Part shown: positions 43,840 through 48,180 of the stretch, piece by piece
Numbering within the stretch: position 1 is the stretch's first letter
How the letters are laid out: every line of letters starts with the position of its first letter
Source: a bacterium
GTDB taxonomy: Bacteria > Zhuqueibacterota > QNDG01 > JAGLOF01
Direction: 5' to 3'
Assembly (NCBI GenBank): GCA_016934955.1
Contig: JAFGRY010000007.1
Coordinates: 1 to 48,180, forward strand
DNA: 48,180 bases
The notes under the pieces: generated by a model
Seen by the model: the letters and a program-made list of their open reading frames with translations, nothing else
Told to the model about the DNA's origin: nothing
Databases searched by the model: none
Translations under genes and position numbers: made by a program

Positions 43840-43897
43840 TTGACAGTAATTATAAATATACTTATACTGGTACATGGCCATTTATACTATGTACATG
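43840..43897 (+). promoter_or_regulatory. Consensus promoter overlapped by phased direct repeats (candidate LytTR site)
   Basis: TTGACA (43840-43845), 17 bases, TATACT (43863-43868) form a near-ideal sigma70 promoter. Two direct repeats of TTATACT-N2/3-TACATG lie at 43862-43876 and 43882-43897, offset by 20-21 bases, about two helical turns. LytTR-domain proteins typically bind such paired direct repeats. The first repeat covers the -10 box, so the regulator encoded at 45046 may repress or tune its own operon. The rest of the gap 43667-43839 shows nothing that I can assign. Confidence 0.65.
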
Positions 43898-43938
43898 TCT
43901 CTCAACAGTTTGACGACAACACCGGCAGGATGGTTTAG

Positions 43939-45042
43939 ATGATGGAAATCACAGACACTCGGTATCGTTTTTTCACCTGGCTGGAGAAGGGGCTGATCTG
44001 TCTTGGTTTCACGGTGTTCTTTTTTGCGGTGATCTACCATCCGGAAGATCCGGTGTTCATCGGCGAATTCAATAATGAAGACGGCAGCATCTATGCCTCA
44101 CGGGCGGTGGATGTCCTGGTGAGCCTGGTCATTTTTTTTACCGTTGTGTTCCGCCTGATCCCCCGGCAGCTGCTGCGGGCGCGTTACGCGTCTTTCGCCC
44201 TCGGTTCTCTGCTGCTGGTGGGGAGCGTCTGCGCCGTGGAATATGGTCTCGATCAGGGTATTCTCAGGCTTTTCAACCTGCCCTCCGGTCCCTGGGAGAT
44301 ATCCGACAAGCTGCTGAGCAATCCCCGCAGAAATCTTTACTATTCCACCATTGTCCCCGGCAACACCATGGTGTATCTGCTGGCGCTGCTCTACGGTGTT
44401 GCCAGGGACTGGATCGCCAAGGCGCGGCGGGAAAGCCAGCTGCAGAAGGAGACGATGCGGGCCAGCATCGATTTTCTGCGCTCCCAGATAAATCCCCATT
44501 TTTTCTTCAACGCCCTGAATAACATCTACGCCATTACCCGGCGAAACAAGGATACCGAGGCAGGCGATGCGATTATCAAACTGTCCGCCGTCATGCGGTA
44601 CATGATCTATGACAGTGATGTGGAGACGATCGGCCTGGATAAAGAGATCGCTCATATTCGGGAGTACCTCGATCTGGTGCGGCTGAAATACCGGCCCGAC
44701 GATCCCCTGGACCTGACGATGAACGTGAAAGGAAAGCCGGGCAGGCATCGGATCGCGCCCCTGATTCTGCAGCCCTTCGTGGAAAACGGCTGCAAGCACG
44801 GGCTGACATCCGCGGGAGAGGGATATGTGCATGTCGATTTGTCCGTGGAGGAAAGGGAGATCGTTTTCGTGGTTGAAAATTCCAGAACGGGGAAACAGGA
44901 GGTGCACCGCAAGCATTCCGGCATCGGGCTGGAGAATGTACGGAGACGTCTGGAACTGCTCTATCCGGACCGGCATGACCTTGTCATCACCGAGTCCGAC
45001 GACACATTCACCGTAACCTTGACAATTCGGTTTGAGGAGTGA
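43939..45042 (+). CDS. LytS/YehU-type sensor histidine kinase
   Basis: The 367-residue inner-membrane kinase has four hydrophobic segments in the first 155 residues (ICLGFTVFFFAVIYH, DVLVSLVIFFTVVF, ASFALGSLLLVGSVCAV, TMVYLLALLYGVA). The His_kinase domain has the phosphoacceptor His187 in FLRSQINPHFFFNALNNI. This is followed by RYMIYDSD, IREYLDLVRLKY and the ATPase motifs PFVENGCKHG and GIGLENVRRRLELLY. There is no large extracytoplasmic sensor domain. It is paired with the LytTR regulator that starts three bases after its stop. Two adjacent ATGs (43939, 43942) are possible. It is typical of FCB-group two-component pairs. Confidence 0.95.
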   Translation: MMEITDTRYRFFTWLEKGLICLGFTVFFFAVIYHPEDPVFIGEFNNEDGSIYASRAVDVLVSLVIFFTVVFRLIPRQLLRARYASFALGSLLLVGSVCAVEYGLDQGILRLFNLPSGPWEISDKLLSNPRRNLYYSTIVPGNTMVYLLALLYGVARDWIAKARRESQLQKETMRASIDFLRSQINPHFFFNALNNIYAITRRNKDTEAGDAIIKLSAVMRYMIYDSDVETIGLDKEIAHIREYLDLVRLKYRPDDPLDLTMNVKGKPGRHRIAPLILQPFVENGCKHGLTSAGEGYVHVDLSVEEREIVFVVENSRTGKQEVHRKHSGIGLENVRRRLELLYPDRHDLVITESDDTFTVTLTIRFEE

Positions 45043-45045
45043 TCT

Positions 45046-45750
45046 ATGCTGCGTTGCGTCGTAGTGGATGATGAGCAGGGCGCGGTCGATATTCTTCGTG
45101 ATTATATCGGCCAGACGCCCGACATGGAAATGGGCGCATCCTTTCGGGATCCGGTGGAAGCCCTCAACTATATCACCCGGAATGGTGTCGACCTGGCGTT
45201 TCTCGATATCGACATGCCCAACCTGAGCGGTATGCAGCTGGCGGAACTGCTGAGGGAGCGGAAGGTGATGATCGTTTTTTCCACGGCCTATGCCGAGTTC
45301 GCAGTGGAGAGCTATGAGAAGAACGCGGTTGACTACCTGCTGAAGCCGGTCCCCTACGAGCGGTTCCTGAAGGCGGTTGAGCGGGCACGGAGCGCAGCAC
45401 GGAAAACATCCCCGCCGGCATCCGCGGGCGGGAAAAATATCTTCTTTGTCAAGAGCGGCTCCCGTATCCACCAGCTGGATATGGACTACCTGCTCTTCAT
45501 GAAAACGGACGGGCACTACGTTGAATTCCATTCGGTCCACGGCACGGTGCTTTCCCGCATGACCATGGACGAGCTGCTGGCCGGCCTGCCCGCCGGCTGC
45601 TGCGCCCGGGTGCACAAGTCGTACGTGGCCGTGCTGGACAAGATCGAGACGATCGAGCGCGACCATGTCCTCATCGCCGGCAAGGAGATCCCCATCGGAC
45701 GGAGTTACCGGGAAGAGTTCCTGAAGCAGATCACCTACGCGGGCAATTGA
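45046..45750 (+). CDS. LytTR-family response regulator
   Basis: The 234-residue regulator has an N-terminal receiver domain with the acidic pocket VVVDDE, phosphoacceptor Asp54 in AFLDIDMPNLSG and the conserved Lys in YLLKPV. A linker rich in Ala, Ser and Pro (about 118-128) follows. The C-terminal LytTR DNA-binding domain has DYLLFMKTDGHYVEFHS and FARVHKSY-like CCARVHKSYVAVLDKIE. It should be phosphorylated by the LytS-type kinase encoded three bases upstream and bind direct-repeat sites such as 43862-43897. Targets may include the beta-propeller lipoprotein gene downstream and the divergent S41 peptidase gene; both are guesses from position. Confidence 0.95.
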   Translation: MLRCVVVDDEQGAVDILRDYIGQTPDMEMGASFRDPVEALNYITRNGVDLAFLDIDMPNLSGMQLAELLRERKVMIVFSTAYAEFAVESYEKNAVDYLLKPVPYERFLKAVERARSAARKTSPPASAGGKNIFFVKSGSRIHQLDMDYLLFMKTDGHYVEFHSVHGTVLSRMTMDELLAGLPAGCCARVHKSYVAVLDKIETIERDHVLIAGKEIPIGRSYREEFLKQITYAGN

Positions 45751-45820
45751 GGCAGGGGACAGCTTACCGGGTCCGTAGTATTGTTGTAGAAATCTATCCC
45801 ATATCAAAGAGGTGACCGAA

Positions 45821-46954
45821 ATGGCGGGGACCATACACGGCAGATATGTATATCCGCTGCTGATGGCCGGGCTTTTTTTTGCCTGCGGCAGAGAGAAGGA
45901 ATATCCGATGGTGCGGGAAATGGTTGACGGGATTCAGCATATCACCTGTCCCGATTATCCCCGGGATGGTGTGGTTGAATATGATATGGTTGAGGATCTC
46001 TCCATCGGCGATGAATCCGATGACAATTATATTCTTAATATCCCCTTTCAGCTGATGGTAGACAGCAAGGGCAGCATTTATGTGCTGGACTGGGGCGATG
46101 AGCGCATGCAGGTGTACGACAGTACGGGAACCTGGATACGTACGATCGGCAGATCGGGCCAGGGCCCGGGCGAATTCTATACTCCCGCCTATTTCACCAT
46201 TTCTGCCGTCGACAGCATCTATCTGAACGATGCCAGGAACAAACGGATCAATGTCTATGATGGATCGGGGTCGTTTATCCGAAGCCTCAGGTATGACGGT
46301 TCATATCATAGCGAGATCTATGTGGACGGCGACGGCCTGATCTATATTCAGGAATCTGGCGAACAGGACATGGAAACGCTGAGTGACGTTCTGCAGGTAA
46401 TAGAGGAATCGTTTACGATCGGGCGGCTGGCGATGTCGAACGCAAAGGTTTTTACCTACGGGCCGTTCCGGGGTGACCGCAAGGTCATGAGGCGGCAGGG
46501 GGACGGCGTTATCAGCGGCGGTTCGCCGGACGGACCCAATACGCTGTGGGCGGTATGCAGGGACGGCCGGCTGATCGAAGGGTACAACATGGATTACCGG
46601 CTGAACGTTATCGACGAGAAGGGGAATGCCCTGTTCAATTTCGGGAGACCCTATGACCCGGTTCCCAATCCCTATGCGGGCCGGGGACCACATCTCGAGA
46701 CAAAACCGGCTTTCGGGCGGCGGATCCTCCTGGAAGAGAAGGGGAACATCTGGCTGAAACTGTATACAAAGGATCCGGAAAATGAAAATGAGACGGTTCC
46801 GGTGGTCTATGATGTCTGGTCCCCGGACGGGATATTTATTCGGCAGGTGACCGTGCCCTATACGATAAGCGCGTTCCACGGCGGTAAGGCCTACTGCATT
46901 CGGCGGACCGACGAGGAGGTGACGGTGAAGCGGTTTGTGCTGCGGGAGAAATGA
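45821..46954 (+). CDS. Six-bladed beta-propeller lipoprotein
   Basis: The 377-residue product begins with a lipoprotein-type signal peptide (YVYPLLMAGLFFAC, Cys at about residue 22). NHL-like beta-propeller blades follow: QLMVDSKGSIYVLDWGDERMQ, VYDSTGTWIRTIGRSGQGPG, LNDARNKRINVYDGSGSF and several diverged later copies. GQGPGEF is a hallmark of the '6-bladed beta-propeller' lipoproteins common in Bacteroidetes and relatives. The ATG at 45821 is chosen over a GTG at 45812 because AGAGGTG lies just before it. It follows the two-component genes by 70 bases, with no terminator between, so it may be part of that operon. Its ligand is unknown. Confidence 0.85.
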   Translation: MAGTIHGRYVYPLLMAGLFFACGREKEYPMVREMVDGIQHITCPDYPRDGVVEYDMVEDLSIGDESDDNYILNIPFQLMVDSKGSIYVLDWGDERMQVYDSTGTWIRTIGRSGQGPGEFYTPAYFTISAVDSIYLNDARNKRINVYDGSGSFIRSLRYDGSYHSEIYVDGDGLIYIQESGEQDMETLSDVLQVIEESFTIGRLAMSNAKVFTYGPFRGDRKVMRRQGDGVISGGSPDGPNTLWAVCRDGRLIEGYNMDYRLNVIDEKGNALFNFGRPYDPVPNPYAGRGPHLETKPAFGRRILLEEKGNIWLKLYTKDPENENETVPVVYDVWSPDGIFIRQVTVPYTISAFHGGKAYCIRRTDEEVTVKRFVLREK

Positions 46955-47001
46955 GGAACACTGTTTATGTTGCGTCCGTTGGGTTTTGTTTTAAAAGCGG
47001 T

Positions 47002-47100
47002 AACGCAAAGCACGCAAAGATAACGCAAAGAGCGCAAGAAAAAATGATTAGAGTTAAAAAATCAGATACACCATTGTTTTATGTTCTTGCCTGCCTCGCG
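47002..47100. repeat. CGCAAAG-type periodic repeat with partial fold-back
   Basis: Four units (AACGCAAAG, CACGCAAAG, AACGCAAAG, GCGCAAG) at 47002-47038 form a left arm. The right side is weak: TTCTTGC (47084-47090) matches only the innermost unit. It resembles the CGCAGAG elements in unit spacing but with AAAG replacing AGAG. It lies between the convergent lipoprotein and toxin genes. Confidence 0.6.
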
Positions 47101-47123
47101 ATCTGAATCACCGCGAGGTTTTT
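47094..47123 (+). terminator. Possible terminator overlapping the toxin gene 3' end
   Basis: CCTCGCG (47094-47100) pairs with CGCGAGG (47112-47118) around an 11-base loop and is followed by TTTTT (47119-47123). On the plus strand this would end the lipoprotein transcript. The right half lies within the last codons of the convergent toxin gene. Confidence 0.55.
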
Positions 47124-47506
47124 ACCTGTATCTTGCCTGCCATGGTCTTCATTTTTTCATCCATTGTCAGCAGCAGGGCATTGTTCCTGCGGGCCAGCAC
47201 AAAGTAGAGAGCGTCATAGACTGAGTGGCTTATCCGGCAGCTCAGGCCAAAGGCTTCCCGGAAAAGGGTGTGCGCCGGTTCAAAGTGGTCGATCAGTTCC
47301 AACGCCAGGTCTATGCCTTTTTCCGCTGCCTCTTCGTCCAGTTTGCTGAATTCAGTATATTTCCAGAACGTGTTGGTAATTTCAGCAACATAGAGATCAG
47401 GAGCGATGACCTGTTCGGCGTTCAGGATATGGTCTTCGATTTGGTTTGCATGTTTCCTGTGGAGCACGACTTCAAGGGCGGCGCTTGCATCGAGTACGCA
47501 GATCAT
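47108..47506 (-). CDS. PIN-domain toxin (VapC/FitB-like ribonuclease)
   Basis: The 132-residue PIN-domain protein has the expected acidic residues: Asp6 in VLDASAALE, a Glu in YVAEITN, an Asp in SVYDALYFVLA and an Asp in LLLTMDEKM. These coordinate metal for RNA cleavage. In the VapC family the target is often a tRNA or rRNA loop, but here it is unknown. The start overlaps the antitoxin gene by four bases, the usual arrangement. The last codons share sequence with a possible plus-strand terminator. The PIN assignment is firm, while the toxin role rests on gene pairing. Confidence 0.92.
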   Translation of the reverse strand: MICVLDASAALEVVLHRKHANQIEDHILNAEQVIAPDLYVAEITNTFWKYTEFSKLDEEAAEKGIDLALELIDHFEPAHTLFREAFGLSCRISHSVYDALYFVLARRNNALLLTMDEKMKTMAGKIQVKTSR

Positions 47507-47751
47507 CGCTCCCGGTCCTCCCTGATCATTGCTGCGGGATCCTTCAGCTGGCCAGTGTCAAGATCGGCCTGCCAGCGATGCAGTTCTTCGATGACCGCCT
47601 GGCGCCGGTCCCGGCCCGGGGCGGTCACGTCAAGGGCCCGGGAGAGTTCGGCGATCGCCTGCTGAGCCAGGCTGCGGTGCTCCTTCTTCGCCTGCCGCGC
47701 CAGTTTGTTGTAGAGCACCTGGGGAAGTTCCCGTACCTGCAGTATCGGCAT
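47503..47751 (-). CDS. Antitoxin, FitA-like ribbon-helix-helix protein
   Basis: The 82-residue protein starts with a probable ribbon-helix-helix DNA-binding domain: a short beta-strand (PILQVREL), then two helices (PQVLYNKLARQAKKEHRSL, AQQAIAELSRAL), as in FitA-like antitoxins. The C-terminal part (TGQLKDPAAMIREDRER) is charged and would wrap the PIN toxin. It overlaps the toxin gene by four bases. AAAGGACA precedes the ATG. Autoregulation with the toxin is typical; a candidate operator lies at 47808-47831. Confidence 0.88.
   Translation of the reverse strand: MPILQVRELPQVLYNKLARQAKKEHRSLAQQAIAELSRALDVTAPGRDRRQAVIEELHRWQADLDTGQLKDPAAMIREDRER

Positions 47752-48180
<429 letters not shown>

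Noticed and set aside
43654..43938. 94-residue plus-strand frame ahead of the LytS-type kinase gene
   Set aside because: It begins inside the S41 gene's leader, covers the promoter and direct repeats, and has no RBS.
44098..45834. 578-residue open frame antisense to the kinase and regulator genes
   Set aside because: It crosses two well-supported genes in the opposite direction and shows no recognisable motif.

Overview
The window reads as one GC-rich bacterial chromosomal contig with tightly packed operons. Two predicted secreted proteins (449-1051 and 27340-30915) end in a PNPFN-type FlgD-like/type IX-type C-terminal sorting domain. Together with the double-membrane export genes, this points to a Gram-negative member of the Fibrobacteres-Chlorobi-Bacteroidetes (FCB) superphylum or a related candidate phylum such as KSB1 or Latescibacterota. 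That placement is inference: there is no rRNA gene here, and I found no tRNA, CRISPR array, transposase or phage gene. Both window ends lie in repeats: a periodic CGCAGAG element on the left and a TCA/CAT microsatellite on the right. This suggests a contig broken at repeats.

Layout. 0.4-1.1 kb: a small secreted fibronectin III plus sorting-domain protein. 1.3-8.9 kb: a tripartite efflux operon with one membrane-fusion protein and two different RND permeases. 9.4-21.0 kb: a ten-gene Wzx/Wzy-type polysaccharide operon (two dTDP-sugar enzymes, a UDP-sugar dehydrogenase, Wza-like export protein, Wzz, Wzx, Wzy, two glycosyltransferases, an initiating sugar-phosphate transferase), followed closely by serS. 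22.5-25.7 kb (minus): a PhcB-like methyltransferase, a six-TM hybrid histidine kinase and a small unknown protein. This is a candidate diffusible-signal (quorum-sensing-like) module and the most interesting locus in the window. 26.0-34.1 kb (minus): a galactoside-use operon (Na+/sugar symporter, galactokinase, secreted GH2 glycosidase, MFS transporter) with a good sigma70-type promoter.

34.3-41.2 kb (plus): an eight-TM membrane protein with a terminator, then an apparently autoregulated TetR cassette encoding an outer-membrane barrel, a LolD/MacB-like ATPase, two FtsX-type permeases and a LolA-like carrier. This set looks like a private envelope lipid or lipoprotein transport system. 41.5-43.7 kb (minus): a periplasmic coiled-coil protein and an S41 peptidase. 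43.9-47.0 kb (plus): a LytS-type kinase, a LytTR regulator and a beta-propeller lipoprotein, driven by a consensus promoter that overlaps helically phased direct repeats. 47.1-47.8 kb (minus): a PIN/ribbon-helix-helix toxin-antitoxin pair. The last 430 bases hold hairpins, a consensus promoter and the microsatellite.

The gaps between operons repeatedly carry imperfect inverted repeats made of short purine-rich units (CGCAGAG, ACGAAA, GGAGAC and CGCAAAG types). They form at least three families and are the main non-coding theme of this genome segment.
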